Positions 8,180-18,512 of a DNA stretch of 35,269 nucleotides are shown one piece after another. A model generated the notes under the pieces. That model was not told where the DNA came from, made no database searches, and worked only from the letters and a program-made list of their open reading frames with translations. This stretch comes from Candidatus Geothermincola primus (lineage in GTDB: Bacteria; Actinomycetota; Geothermincolia; Geothermincolales; Geothermincolaceae). Within the stretch, counting starts at the first letter, position 1, and the number at the start of each line of letters is the position of its first letter. The position numbers were made by a program, and so were the translations under genes. The DNA lies in the NCBI GenBank assembly GCA_015711725.1, contig JACVIX010000019.1:1-35269 (forward strand), written 5' to 3'.

Positions 8180-9285
8180 TCAGTAATAGGAAGAGCTACC
8201 CGTCTCAAGTATCTCCCAGACGATGCGTTCGGTTACCTTTCCCACGCCTTTGATACCCCGCAAGTCGCTTTCCACGGAATCGAGGGGTTCCTTGAGCTGG
8301 GAGATGGAATAGGCGGCTCGTCCATAGGGCGATGGTTTTCCTTTCAAGCGCAGAAGATAGTCTATGTGTTCCAGAATCACAACTACCAGGTCGTTCCCCT
8401 TCAGCAGATCACCGTACACGGATTGGGGGACGCGCGCCGGTACCCGATATTTTCTGGCTATCTCGCCAAAAAACATGTTTATCGCCTCATAGTAGCTCTT
8501 CTCCGCCTCAACATCATCCTTGCCCCGGTAGATTTATGGTACTCAGGCAAAAGAGATGAAAATTTCTCCTTCAAGACATGATAAAAGTACTCCCTCTGTC
8601 TTCCTTCTTTTAAAGTCATGCCGCCGAAGATCACGCAGTCCAAGCTTGCCTCAGCCGCCTTGGCCACGCACTGCTCCATTATATCTAGGGCATCGGTGAT
8701 AAATAGGATAACCGGTAAAAGGAGCATGCCGCAGGCCAATGCCTCTCGCTTGAAGCGGATAAGCGCCTTCAACTGCTCGCAGGGAGAGGGCGCCCCCGGT
8801 TCAAAGATGGAGAAATCCCCTCATCCATGGATGAGAAGCTGTAACTGACCATAGCCCGTCGGCTTTGATTAATTTTTTTCAAAATGTCGATATCTTGCAG
8901 CGCCAGCGCAGATTTGTTGAGGACGTGTACCGGATAACCATGTTCTAAAAGCAGCTGGAGCGCACTCCGGGTCAATTGATACTCCTCTTCCACCAGCTGA
9001 TAGCTGTCCCCAACCCCTCCTCCCACCATGATGAAGCCCCCCCTATGCGCATCCTTTCTTTAATCCTGGGTAGCTCTTGTCCCAGCACAACCGGCGCGTT
9101 TACTTTACCGCCACGTCCCGCCCGAATTCCCCTTCCACGAAGTAATCCTCCGCTCGCCCATCGCAATAAGCGCAGTTATGCGCGCATCCACGGTAAAGGT
9201 TCATCCCATAGCGGGAGGCGAACCAGGAATCCATCTTCTTATAGCTATTCAGCACCGATTTTGCCATTATCTCCCTGACGCTCAT
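8180..9285 (-). pseudogene. SPL-like radical SAM protein with C-terminal helix-hairpin-helix, broken by four -1 frameshifts
   Basis: Collinear minus-strand fragments: YRGCAHNCAYCDGRAEDYF (CxxxCxxC), GGFIMVGGGVGDSYQ, PVHVLNKSALALQDIDILK, EPGAPSPCEQLKALIRF, DCVIFGGMTLKEGRQREYFYHVL, YYEAINMFFGEIARKYRVPARVP, LRGIKGVGKVTERIVWEIL (HhH). Confidence 0.75.
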
Positions 9286-9610
9286 TACTCCCCTTCGCTC
9301 TCTTCTTGTTGCTCTTTACCTGTCTTTTGTCATGCAGCTACGCTCAGTGCTTGCCGCCGCGACGGAAGCTCTCCCGAATGGAGGGTTTAAACCACTCAAC
9401 TTCTCCTTTCAGGCCAAGGGAACCCCAGCCGCGCGCGAATCCCACGCAGATCATCGTCGGAACTTCTTGACATACCTCATTTCTGCACTCCCCTGGCACG
9501 GAAGACCCTTTCTTTACTCGACGGAGAACATGTTGAGAAAAGCCCTTGCGGTTCACTCCTCATCGTCCCGATTTCCGGGGCCAATCGGTCTCATGCTTAG
9601 CCACGGTCCT

Positions 9611-9714
9611 GTCTTCTCACCCCTATTCTTCCCATCACCATCATTCAATCATCGTCTCCGAGGAAAATTTTATTTTTACTCTCTTCTCATCCCTATTCCC
9701 CCATCACCATCATT
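9611..9714. repeat. Imperfect direct repeat (about 34 nt, offset 70): tcttctcaycCCTATTCytCCCATCACCATCATT
   Basis: Copies at 9611-9644 and 9681-9714. Confidence 0.7.
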
Positions 9715-9960
9715 GCCTAATATACAGGTTAAATTGGCCAAAGAGCGCAAATGCCGCACCGCCACTGATTTCAACAATTTCGGTATAATATCCCACGAAG
9801 CGACCTCTCAAGTCCGAAAGCACCAGAAACCCTCATCCGTTCGGAATAACCAAGCGGCTAGTCTTGTATTATTCAGAAAAATAAGTTTATTATCGCTCGC
9901 TGCGGGATAAATACTTAATAAGGATAAATTAAGGAATGCTTGAGGAAGAAAGGGGGAAAG

Positions 9961-10179
9961 ATGACAGAGAGCGTCTATAAGATCATTGAGGTAGTGGGGA
10001 CCAGCCCGGACTCTTGGGAAGACGCAGCTAAGAACGCTGTAGAGACGGCGGCTCAGAGCCTGGAAGACCTGCGCATCGCTGAGATCTCTGAGCTGGATAT
10101 GAGGGTAGAAAATGGAAAGGTGGCCGCTTACCGGGCGCGGGTGAAACTCTCCTTCAAGTATCACGGAAAGGAAGCCTGA
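9961..10179 (+). CDS. Dodecin family flavin-binding protein
   Basis: MTESVYKIIEVVGTSPDSWEDAAKNAVETAAQSLEDLRIAEISELDMRVENGKVAAYRARVKLSFKYHG matches the dodecin pattern; RBS gaaaggggg. The ORF track start is upstream at 9940. Confidence 0.93.
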   Translation: MTESVYKIIEVVGTSPDSWEDAAKNAVETAAQSLEDLRIAEISELDMRVENGKVAAYRARVKLSFKYHGKEA

Positions 10180-10213
10180 TTTAAGAAAATATAGCATATC
10201 TCTTATTTTATGG

Positions 10214-10242
10214 GGGCGAACCAGGGTTCGCCCTTTTATTTT
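10214..10242 (+). terminator. Rho-independent terminator after dodecin
   Basis: GGGCGAACC-AG-GGTTCGCCC followed by TTTTATTTTT. Confidence 0.85.
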
Positions 10243-10785
10243 TCTCATCGACAAGTTCTTTACTGAATTTATTTACTGAATTTAACTATTTTTCAACATT
10301 ACCGGAAAAGTTATAAAAATACTTTCTAACGTCTACCTTTTTAAGTCCTTTCGCTGCCTCTCCATCAAGGCACCGGAACGACTCGTGAATTACCCTTCAG
10401 TCGAGCTACGCAATAATTTCCATGACGTTAAACGAGTTAAAACCATGGAAGGGCTCAGAAATTTTTTTCTTCAAGGGAATGGAGAATCTACGAACCTTTA
10501 ATATAAAGCTTAAAGTTATTAATATATTGGGATTGCCTTTATCAGAAGTAAGAATCACGCGCCGACGCGCTCCTCGCATAACCCTCTCGATGACAACCAG
10601 CTCGCTTGCTCGCTCTTATAATAAATTACATTATGTCAATATTTAAGGAATCAATATCTGTAAAAGCCACTGCGTGATTAGGAACTTTCGCGGATGGCGC
10701 GCTTCATTAGCTACCGAAACTCGATAGCACGAACCGCAATAATCGTTCCACCAGGAAAGCAGGAAAGTCGGCGATCGCGCCTCAC

Positions 10786-11025
10786 TTAATTATTGGAATC
10801 GCCGCCGGCAGTTCTTCTCCGCCCACCCCGGGCGGGATCGGCCTCCATTATACGTTCCCCCCGCTCCATGAAAGCTTGGAGGTCCCTCTCCCGTATGCGC
10901 CACTGTATCCCGACTTTGGTGCCTTTTAGGAAACCGGATCTCACCCAGCTCCTCACCGTTCCCCGGCTGAGCCTCAAGTAGTCCGCCACTTCTTCCAGGG
11001 TATATATCGATTCAAATCCGTCCAT
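10786..11025 (-). CDS. Helix-turn-helix (excisionase/MerR-like) DNA-binding protein
   Basis: IYTLEEVADYLRLSRGTVRSWVRSGFLKGTKVGIQWRIRERDLQAFM is the excisionase-family HTH pattern. Confidence 0.88.
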   Translation of the reverse strand: MDGFESIYTLEEVADYLRLSRGTVRSWVRSGFLKGTKVGIQWRIRERDLQAFMERGERIMEADPARGGRRRTAGGDSNN

Positions 11026-11407
11026 ATCGCTCCTCTTCCATTTAAGCTATTCTATAATCCTGGGGATTATCCTTCAAAATCGGGGGTAAATCCTGCAAAT
11101 AGCGCGATATCGCCAGCATAGGAAGTGGATCTAAAGAAGGCAAGGGATGGGCGATTAATTAATGAGCTTAACCTACCGCTCAATCGCCGGAAAATAAGGC
11201 AAAAGGTCAACTAGTCGAAATCCACATCACCACGGGCGAAAAAATCGGGGGCCGGTCAAATAGGTATGCCTCGGTTAACCGGAGCGATGAAAAAGATGTC
11301 ACGTAAGCGCCCCGTCGCTGATTATTAGAAAGAATGCATGCGTCAAGCCTTTTCGGGCGCCTTCCACATGGATTGATGGAGAAGCGGAGGGAATGAATAG
11401 CCCCATT

Positions 11408-12424
11408 CTATCCGGAGAAGAGAGGTTCTATGGGCTTCCCCTCCAGGGAATCCAACCTCATGATCTTTTTAGCCATTGCGGGGCCCGCTCCCCATTTGCT
11501 TATCCCCACCAGATAACTGAGCGCCGCGGCAACAAGCAGCCCCTTAATCCAGCCTAACTTGCGAATAAGGAAGGTGGCGGCTATCGCCGAGCCCAAGGTA
11601 TATCCGAAGATCACCAGATTGAGCCAGGCGAATGACTCAGCAGCCTCCTTTAACACGACCTCGGGGTCTGGCTCTATGCCTTTCTCCTGGTAATAACCCT
11701 CAAGAATCCACTGAATAATCCAGTAATACATCAACGGCAGGAAGAACATGCCGAAGAATAGCAAGATCCTAACCACATCGGAAGAGACGAACCCCCTTAC
11801 CTTATCGGCCCTGCTCGAGGAGTCCGATCGCTCGAAGGACTCGCGGTCTCTGGAAAAAAATCTCTGGTATCCCCGGTTATCCCATCCGTTCGCCAGGATG
11901 AAGAAGAATCCCAGATAAGCCAGGACCGGCTGCAGTGCCGCCTTGAAGTATTTACCCCGCATCAGGTAGTTGTAGGTGACCAGATAGCCTAGGATGCCCT
12001 GGGTGATGTTGGTGGCGGTGAAGGCTCCCACCAGCCATTTGCTTATGGTTTCATACTCTCCCACCTGCATAGTCTCCCAGCTGGGGTTTCCCCAGAGAAG
12101 CACCGCGCCGGAAGGGACAAACAAGAGAGATAAAAACAGGAGGGTTTTCACGAAATATTCATCCTGTAAGGCGGGAGCGTTCTTCTCCGCCAGCTCTTCC
12201 ACCAGCTTCCTCAACTTGGAATACTCCCGCTTGTTTAACGTCCCCGCATCTCTTCCTCTTTTTACTCCTTCCCTGAGCGCGCCTATCAAATTGGTCTTAT
12301 CCCACCAATCCACTTTCCACTTCTCCCCCTCGCGCTGCGCGCGCAGCCTGCGTAGCTGACGGTGAGCGGCCAGAGCGAAACTGGCGCCGATGCCATAGCT
12401 CCAGAAGACATCCACTTGTACCAT
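11408..12424 (-). CDS. Polytopic membrane protein of unknown function
   Basis: 338 aa with several hydrophobic helices; good RBS (aggagaggggaaatcatATG). No family recognised. Confidence 0.8.
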   Translation of the reverse strand: MVQVDVFWSYGIGASFALAAHRQLRRLRAQREGEKWKVDWWDKTNLIGALREGVKRGRDAGTLNKREYSKLRKLVEELAEKNAPALQDEYFVKTLLFLSLLFVPSGAVLLWGNPSWETMQVGEYETISKWLVGAFTATNITQGILGYLVTYNYLMRGKYFKAALQPVLAYLGFFFILANGWDNRGYQRFFSRDRESFERSDSSSRADKVRGFVSSDVVRILLFFGMFFLPLMYYWIIQWILEGYYQEKGIEPDPEVVLKEAAESFAWLNLVIFGYTLGSAIAATFLIRKLGWIKGLLVAAALSYLVGISKWGAGPAMAKKIMRLDSLEGKPIEPLFSG

Positions 12425-12483
12425 ATGATTTCCCCTCTCCTAACTTCCCCTTTATCAAAGCCAGCCATGTGTGTCCAATTTAG

Positions 12484-12501
12484 ATACTGACGCGTCAGTA
12501 T
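12484..12501. promoter_or_regulatory. 18-bp perfect palindrome ATACTGACGCGTCAGTAT (TetR-type operator candidate)
   Basis: Perfect inverted repeat starting at the -10 of the promoter below. Confidence 0.7.
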
Positions 12502-12528
12502 TATATCAACGCGAATAAGCCGTGTCAA
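12500..12528 (-). promoter_or_regulatory. Consensus promoter TTGACA-N17-TATAAT driving the 11408..12424 gene
   Basis: Minus strand: TTGACA (12528-12523), 17-nt spacer, TATAAT (12505-12500). Confidence 0.85.
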
Positions 12529-12542
12529 CAAAGTTCGCCTAA

Positions 12543-12926
12543 TCAGAAGACGCCCAACTCCCGCAAGCGATCCTCGCCCAAGCCAGCCCGGTGTCCCAAT
12601 TCGTGAAGTATCACCGCCTTCACCCTCGCCCGAATATCCTTGGGGCAGCGCGCCGTAGCCAGTATGGGCAGGCGGTAGATTTTGATCATATCCGGCAACC
12701 TGGTCGTGTCTCTTCCCCACTGATTATAAGGAATGCCATGGTAGAGTCCCAGTATCTGCCAGGGATCGTTTACCCCCGCTTTGGAGGCCTCCTCTGGAGA
12801 TGCCAAATCTTCCACGATCACTGCCAGGTTATCCAGCAACCTCAGAAATTGCTCAGGAAATTCGTCCAGAGCTTCTTCGACTAATTCCTGGAACGAAGGT
12901 AAATCGAATCGCGATTCTTTATCCAT
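12543..12926 (-). CDS. Small zinc metallopeptidase-like protein (HExxH)
   Basis: VKAVILHELGHRAGL motif near the C-terminus and an acidic N-terminal segment, typical of the small metallopeptidase family of Actinobacteria. Confidence 0.8.
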   Translation of the reverse strand: MDKESRFDLPSFQELVEEALDEFPEQFLRLLDNLAVIVEDLASPEEASKAGVNDPWQILGLYHGIPYNQWGRDTTRLPDMIKIYRLPILATARCPKDIRARVKAVILHELGHRAGLGEDRLRELGVF

Positions 12927-13401
12927 GAGCGTATCCTAAAAAAAGCAGTTCTCGACTTCTCATTATGACTTATCCTCCCTCATGGTTCCATATCCTCTCA
13001 TGTCGAATATGATGGCAACTAAAAATCATCCCTTCGAAGAGGAAACGAAAGAGGCTTTTGGGAAGGCGAAACGTTCTTTTAACATAAAATATCGAAAATG
13101 AAAGATAATGGGAGTTCCATCTCGGTCTTCACATTTTTAGAACGTCTCGAGAGAAAGAATGTGATAAAATGCGCTCGAGCCGGCGAACCGATCGTTTTCA
13201 TATAATAAAGATGGCTGGGGATGACAGGGATTCCTTCATCGATCAACCTCTTTTCAAAACAACTTGTAAGAATCGTGTATCATATTTAAAGGAAGAGGGA
13301 TATCGCAAACCGAGAAGAGGCTGAGTCGCAACCCAGTCGATATATGATTCTCCGAGATCAAGCTATTATCCTCACCCCTGACCACCCAGACGGGAGGCGC
13401 C

Positions 13402-14217
13402 ATGAAAGAACTGAGGGACAAAGTGGCGGTGATAACCGGAGCGGCCAGCGGCATCGGCAAAGCTTTGGCTAAAGCTTTCTTGGAGGAAGGAGCGCGGGCG
13501 GTGCTGGTGGATATCGACACTAAGAAGGTCGAATCCGCCTCCAAAGAGCTGCAAGGCGCCCCTTTCTTTCTGGTGGACGTATCCGACCCCGGCGCGGTGT
13601 CCACCTTCGCCGCCCAAGTGGAGGACTTGATGGGGCCAGTGGATATACTGGTGAATTGCGCCGGCGTTGCCATGGTGGGAGAGATCGTCGACACCACTTT
13701 AGAGGACTGGCAGTGGGTACTGGGAGTAAACCTGTGGGGACCCATCAACATGATCGGCGCCTTCCTTCCTCGCATGTATAAGCGCGGAAGTGGGCATATC
13801 GTCAATATAGCCTCGGTAGGAGGGCTATATCCCGTAGCCGGTTTGGGCGCCTATATCACCAGCAAGTTCGCGTTGACAGGTCTCTCGGAGACGCTCGCCA
13901 TGGAGGCCAAAGACCGCGGAGTGGCGGTGACTCTGGTCTGTCCCTGGGCGGTGCGCACCCCTATTATCGAAAACCCGTTGATTCGGGGATATCAACCCCA
14001 GCGGGTGGAGCGGATGGTTCGTCTGGCTGCTCCCTCTATGAAAGACCCCGACACGCTGGCCAGGTTGATCGTGAAAGCGGTGCGCAAAGAGAAACCCATC
14101 CTAGTTCACACTCTCCGAGGAAAATGCGTGGATTTACTGCACCGCTCTTCACGCCACTTCTATATTTGGGCGATGGGGCATCTCCACCGCGGACTGATTC
14201 GCCGACTATTCTCATGA
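13402..14217 (+). CDS. SDR family NAD(P)-dependent oxidoreductase
   Basis: TGAASGIG, NCAG, IVNIASVGG, Y-x3-K (YITSK); RBS gggagg. Confidence 0.93.
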   Translation: MKELRDKVAVITGAASGIGKALAKAFLEEGARAVLVDIDTKKVESASKELQGAPFFLVDVSDPGAVSTFAAQVEDLMGPVDILVNCAGVAMVGEIVDTTLEDWQWVLGVNLWGPINMIGAFLPRMYKRGSGHIVNIASVGGLYPVAGLGAYITSKFALTGLSETLAMEAKDRGVAVTLVCPWAVRTPIIENPLIRGYQPQRVERMVRLAAPSMKDPDTLARLIVKAVRKEKPILVHTLRGKCVDLLHRSSRHFYIWAMGHLHRGLIRRLFS

Positions 14218-14309
14218 CCTCGAGCATTAAAGACAACTAGGGCGATCCTATATCTTATATAATTTAGATTTGAGGGCGAAGAGACGTGAAATTGTTAGGC
14301 GGATGATTC

Positions 14310-15191
14310 ATGAGAATCGGTTACCCATGCATAAATCTATCTCTGCAATGTAGGAGCTCCAGGACTTTTCGCCTGAAATCCTACTCACAGGAATTGATGG
14401 AGAAGACGGTGAGGGATAACCTCTCTTGCCTCCAAGAGATTCTTCAGTACAACCTAGCTCATGGAATTCTTTATTTCCGCATCAGCTCCGATCTAATCCC
14501 CTTCGCCTCCCACCCTATCTGTGACTTTCCCTGGCAGGAAGTGTTCAGTGAGGAATTCAAGGCTCTGGGCGGTTTCGTAAAGAAGCATAAAATGCGTGTG
14601 ACCATGCATCCCGATCAATTTATCCTTATCAACGCGCTAGAGGAAAGAATTATCACAAACAGCGTGCGGGAACTTGTATACCACGCCGAGGTGCTGGATC
14701 TTCTCGGCGTGGATCTTACTTGTAAGATCCAGATTCATGTGGGCGGCGCGTACGGGGACAAGAAGAGGAGCATGACGAGGTTTTCCCAAAATTTCAGGGA
14801 GCTACCTCCAGCGGTAAAGAGGCGCCTGGTGGTGGAGAACGACGAGAGGATTTATTCCGTCGCCGACTGCATGGAAGTACATCGTTTAACAGGAATCCCG
14901 GTGGTCCTCGACGCGCTACACCACAGCGCGAACAATCGGGGGGAAACCCTAGGCGAGGCGCTATCCCTGACCTCTTCCACCTGGAGGAAAAGGGATGGTC
15001 TTCCCATGGTGGACTACAGCAGCCAGAAAAAGGGGGCAAAAATAGGCACCCACGCCTATGCCCTTGATTTAAAGGACTTCCGCCGATTCTTGGCGGAAAC
15101 GCGGGGTTACGACTTCGATCTCATGCTGGAGGTTAAAAACAAGGAGCGCAGCGCTCTGCGCGCGCTTAAGTTGGTATCCGAAATCGAATAG
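14310..15191 (+). CDS. uvsE: UV damage endonuclease UvsE/UVDE
   Basis: MRIGYPCINLSL, FRISSDLIPFASHP, RVTMHPDQF, IQIHVGGAYGDK, LVVENDE, VVLDALHH. Confidence 0.93.
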   Translation: MRIGYPCINLSLQCRSSRTFRLKSYSQELMEKTVRDNLSCLQEILQYNLAHGILYFRISSDLIPFASHPICDFPWQEVFSEEFKALGGFVKKHKMRVTMHPDQFILINALEERIITNSVRELVYHAEVLDLLGVDLTCKIQIHVGGAYGDKKRSMTRFSQNFRELPPAVKRRLVVENDERIYSVADCMEVHRLTGIPVVLDALHHSANNRGETLGEALSLTSSTWRKRDGLPMVDYSSQKKGAKIGTHAYALDLKDFRRFLAETRGYDFDLMLEVKNKERSALRALKLVSEIE

Positions 15192-15267
15192 AGTCAGAAG
15201 GCAATACTCTCGTGCCTAGCTAGCGCAAGCCCGGGATCAAACGGACGAATCTGCCCATAGGTTAGCC

Positions 15268-15550
15268 TCATATCGTCGTATCCCGCCCGAGAGCGTATTC
15301 GGAATCAATTCATGCGTATGTTCATCTCGTCTCTCGTTGGAGCCATTGACCGCTCTTTGCATCATTTCGCACATTTAATCACGGATTGCTACCGCTCCGC
15401 TCATAGATGGAACTCATATGGTCGCATCTCGCCCCAGAATGGATCTGGAAATAAGCCAGGCATAAATTCATTCCGTCTCTCGTTGGAGTCATTGACCGCT
15501 CTTTGCGTCTTTTCGTTTTTCTCCTCACGGATTCCCACTGCTTATAGGCA
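15268..15550. repeat. Two-copy imperfect direct repeat, unit about 146 bp, in a non-coding region
   Basis: CGTCTCTCGTTGGAGyCATTGACCGCTCTTTGC at 15328-15360 and 15474-15506 (one mismatch); flanking CTCATATsGTCGyATCyCGCCCsAGA also repeated. Confidence 0.8.
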
Positions 15551-15943
15551 AAAATTACTTATCGACAACGGGAGTTTGCAAAGTGATTTTTTACACTATC
15601 CATTCAATCGGCCTTAGCTTATTCGAATATTCACAAACCACATCTTCTCAGCGCTTCTATCGGGTTGGCGCAAGCGCTACCTCGCTCGGATTGAGATTAC
15701 ATCTTCTAGAAAAGGAGGTCGGAATTTATACGCTTAATAATGTCTTGAGCCGGCGAGAATTAATCTTCACGAAAAGACGATGATCGCGTTCATCTTGTCG
15801 ATCCAAGCGACATCTAACGAAAATATCCCGTTTGCGACTTAGATGGATTACATCGTTTAAAATATAGTTATGCTGTTCGCCGGATGGATAGCGTTCGCTA
15901 GCTTAGCACATGCCAAGAAATAACTTATCGAGAAGGGGGTATC

Positions 15944-16780
15944 ATGGAGAAGACCATTCTGGTAACCGGCTCCACCGACGGCATCGGCAAGCAAACCGCT
16001 CTGGAGCTCGCCATGCGAGGGCATCGAGTGCTTCTGCATGGGAGAAACGCTCACAAAGGGAAAGAGGTCCTAGAGGAGATCCGCTCTAAAAGTGGAAATC
16101 AACAAGTCCAGCTCAGCATCGCCGATTTTTCCTCATTAAGTCAGGTAAGGAAGCTGGCGGAGCAAATTAAGGAGCGGTTTGACAAGCTAGACGTTCTCCT
16201 CAATAACGCAGGCGTATTCATGACCCAACGGGCGCTCACCGAGGATGGCCTGGAGATGACCTTCGCGGTAAACCACCTGGCGCACTTTCTGCTTACCCTG
16301 CTCCTTTTAGGTGCGCTGAAGCGCGCCGCTCCCGCGCGCGTGATCACGGTGAGCTCGGAGGCTCACCGCTCGGGACACGTCGACTTCGATAATCTTCAAG
16401 GTGAAAAACATTTTGACGGTCACTCGGCATATAGCCTCTCCAAGCTGGCTAACGTTCTCTTCGCTTACGAGCTCGCGGAAAGACTGCGGGGAAGCGGTAT
16501 TACCTCCAACTGCCTCACGCCAGGAGCGGTAAACACCAAGATGCTCCGCGCGGGTTGGGGAAACTTTGGGAAGAGCGTGGAAGAAGGTGCAAAGACCCAC
16601 ATATACCTCGCCATCTCACCAGAGGTGGAAAAGATAAGCGGCTGCTATTTCGAAAATCTGCGTCCGGTTAAAACCTCCCCGCAAAGCTATGACGCGGAAC
16701 TGCGAAAGCGGTTATGGGAGATCAGCGAAACTTTAGCCGGAATCTCTTGGCAAGAAGTAAAGCTTCAACTAGATAACTAG
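15944..16780 (+). CDS. SDR family oxidoreductase (retinol dehydrogenase-like)
   Basis: TGSTDGIG, NNAGVF, VNHLAHFLLT, YSLSKLAN. Confidence 0.92.
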   Translation: MEKTILVTGSTDGIGKQTALELAMRGHRVLLHGRNAHKGKEVLEEIRSKSGNQQVQLSIADFSSLSQVRKLAEQIKERFDKLDVLLNNAGVFMTQRALTEDGLEMTFAVNHLAHFLLTLLLLGALKRAAPARVITVSSEAHRSGHVDFDNLQGEKHFDGHSAYSLSKLANVLFAYELAERLRGSGITSNCLTPGAVNTKMLRAGWGNFGKSVEEGAKTHIYLAISPEVEKISGCYFENLRPVKTSPQSYDAELRKRLWEISETLAGISWQEVKLQLDN

Positions 16781-17088
16781 TTGGCAATATGTAGATTATA
16801 TATTGCGACTCGGATGGTTTGCGTATTTAATCTAGAACATTTCTTATCCGCTATCCGAAATGTGAGGGTAAATGACATCCAACCCACGCAAGCAAAGGCG
16901 GAAAATTACCGGTTGCAATATTCCAGCGTTCGTCTCTACACGCGAATCACGCATAGGAGTTGGGGGGAGGATTTAAATAAATCCTTTTATTACTGGATAG
17001 ATTATTTGATTAAGGTTGGGGAAAGAGGCTTTGCTCACACAGGTTGCATATCCACTCCCACAGACGCGACAATCCACGAAGGGACGTG

Positions 17089-17418
17089 TTAGGGAGTCAA
17101 CTCTAAGCCATCGCCTTCTTTAAAAGTAATTGGGCACGCGTTCTCGCAAAGAGAGTTCAAACCATGAGAGGCCTCTCCACCGCTATAGGTTGACACCGAC
17201 GTGGAGCCGTTTAGTTCAACCATGTTGCCGTTCTGGTCATGGGATCTCAAGACTTCCACAAAAGCGCTAGTTACCGAGTTCTCGATTACCCCCGAGATTT
17301 TGACCGCCGCGGATTTCTCTTTCGACGATCTCATGTAGCCCACCGCGATGATTGCCACATTTAGAAACACAGCAACCGCCACTACAATTTTTATAGTCAT
17401 ATTTTTCCCTTTTGACAT
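17089..17418 (-). CDS. Small secreted/anchored protein of unknown function
   Basis: N-terminal hydrophobic anchor (IKIVVAVAVFLNVAIIAVGYM); RBS tggaggttgaaagATG. Confidence 0.6.
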   Translation of the reverse strand: MSKGKNMTIKIVVAVAVFLNVAIIAVGYMRSSKEKSAAVKISGVIENSVTSAFVEVLRSHDQNGNMVELNGSTSVSTYSGGEASHGLNSLCENACPITFKEGDGLELTP

Positions 17419-18098
17419 CTTTCAACCTCCATAAATCGCCTTCCCGCACTTTCACTCTGCCCATCGACGGCAAATATTAAGGATCTATTAACCAAAGGAA
17501 AAATTAGCGTTAAATTTTTTCTCCATCTCGTTTATAAGCGTAAATCTCCCCAAACCTGACGACTAGAGCACCGAAAGCACAGCCACCATAAAGAGTAAGC
17601 CCCGAGGGAACCAAAGGGATGAAGAATTCCAGGAATACAAAAGAATGGGCTGATTGGCGCTTAAGACTGGGGGCGACAATAATAAAATACGATAAACGAT
17701 TGTTCCATCTGCTCAGGAAGGGCCCGGATACGGTTTTCCCTGAGTGACGACGACATAACATATTGGGCTCGAACCCCGCTGCCCGAGCGGATGGAATATT
17801 ATTTTTACATTTTGAAAATATTAATATAGCTATTTATGCGCTTCTTAGCATGCCGCATGCACTCCGATCCTCTTGAGAAGACAACTCCAGAAAGAGAGAC
17901 GGACTTATTATTCAGCGTAAGGAAAGATCGGAAATGTCAGCTTGACTTGGCGACATGGAATGTCTCGCCTAATCATATTCCACAGAACCACACATGGAGT
18001 ATATCCAAACAAATCAGGCAAAGGCTAACCCCTTCACAGGTAAAGTAGCATAATATAAAGATGATAAGGGTAATTAGCGAAGGGAGGCTTACTTTTAT

Positions 18099-18512
18099 AT
18101 GGAAAGCGAGGAGATACTTACCATAATGCAGCGTATCACCAGAGACTTCGCCAAGCTAATCCCTCAGGTAAAGCTGGAGGTGGTCTCCTCCCAGGCGTAT
18201 CAAGCGCGTATAAAGGGAAGGCCCCTCCTTCCCCACGAGGACCAGGAGGATACTGAGACCGGTCTATACCCCCTGCGCGCCCTGCCAACCTCCTGCATGA
18301 TATTGGTGGATTTGGAGGGGACTCGCGGACTGGTAGAAAAGGAAGCGCCTCAGCTGCGCGGCCCCCTGGTGGAGGGCTTGATCCTACGCGAGATCATTTA
18401 TATGGCCGTCTGTATTCAGGCTTTTCCCGATGCGATAAGCAGAACCGAAGCCATCTTGCGCCGCCACTGGCCCTTGCAGTACACATTGGTGAAGGACTTG
18501 CGCCGTTTCTGA
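18099..18512 (+). CDS. Hypothetical protein (137 aa)
   Basis: ORF with gggagg upstream and coding-like composition; family unknown. Confidence 0.6.
   Translation: MESEEILTIMQRITRDFAKLIPQVKLEVVSSQAYQARIKGRPLLPHEDQEDTETGLYPLRALPTSCMILVDLEGTRGLVEKEAPQLRGPLVEGLILREIIYMAVCIQAFPDAISRTEAILRRHWPLQYTLVKDLRRF

Noticed and set aside
9332-9910. 192-aa plus-strand ORF, and a His-rich ORF at 9546-9788
   Set aside because: Ser/Pro/His-rich translation of a pyrimidine-rich intergenic region containing a short direct repeat; no family signal.
17761-17800. tRNA-like fragments (GGGGTTCGAGCCC on minus strand, GCCCGAGCGG on plus strand)
   Set aside because: No complete acceptor, anticodon or T-arm pairing could be assembled; coincidental motifs.
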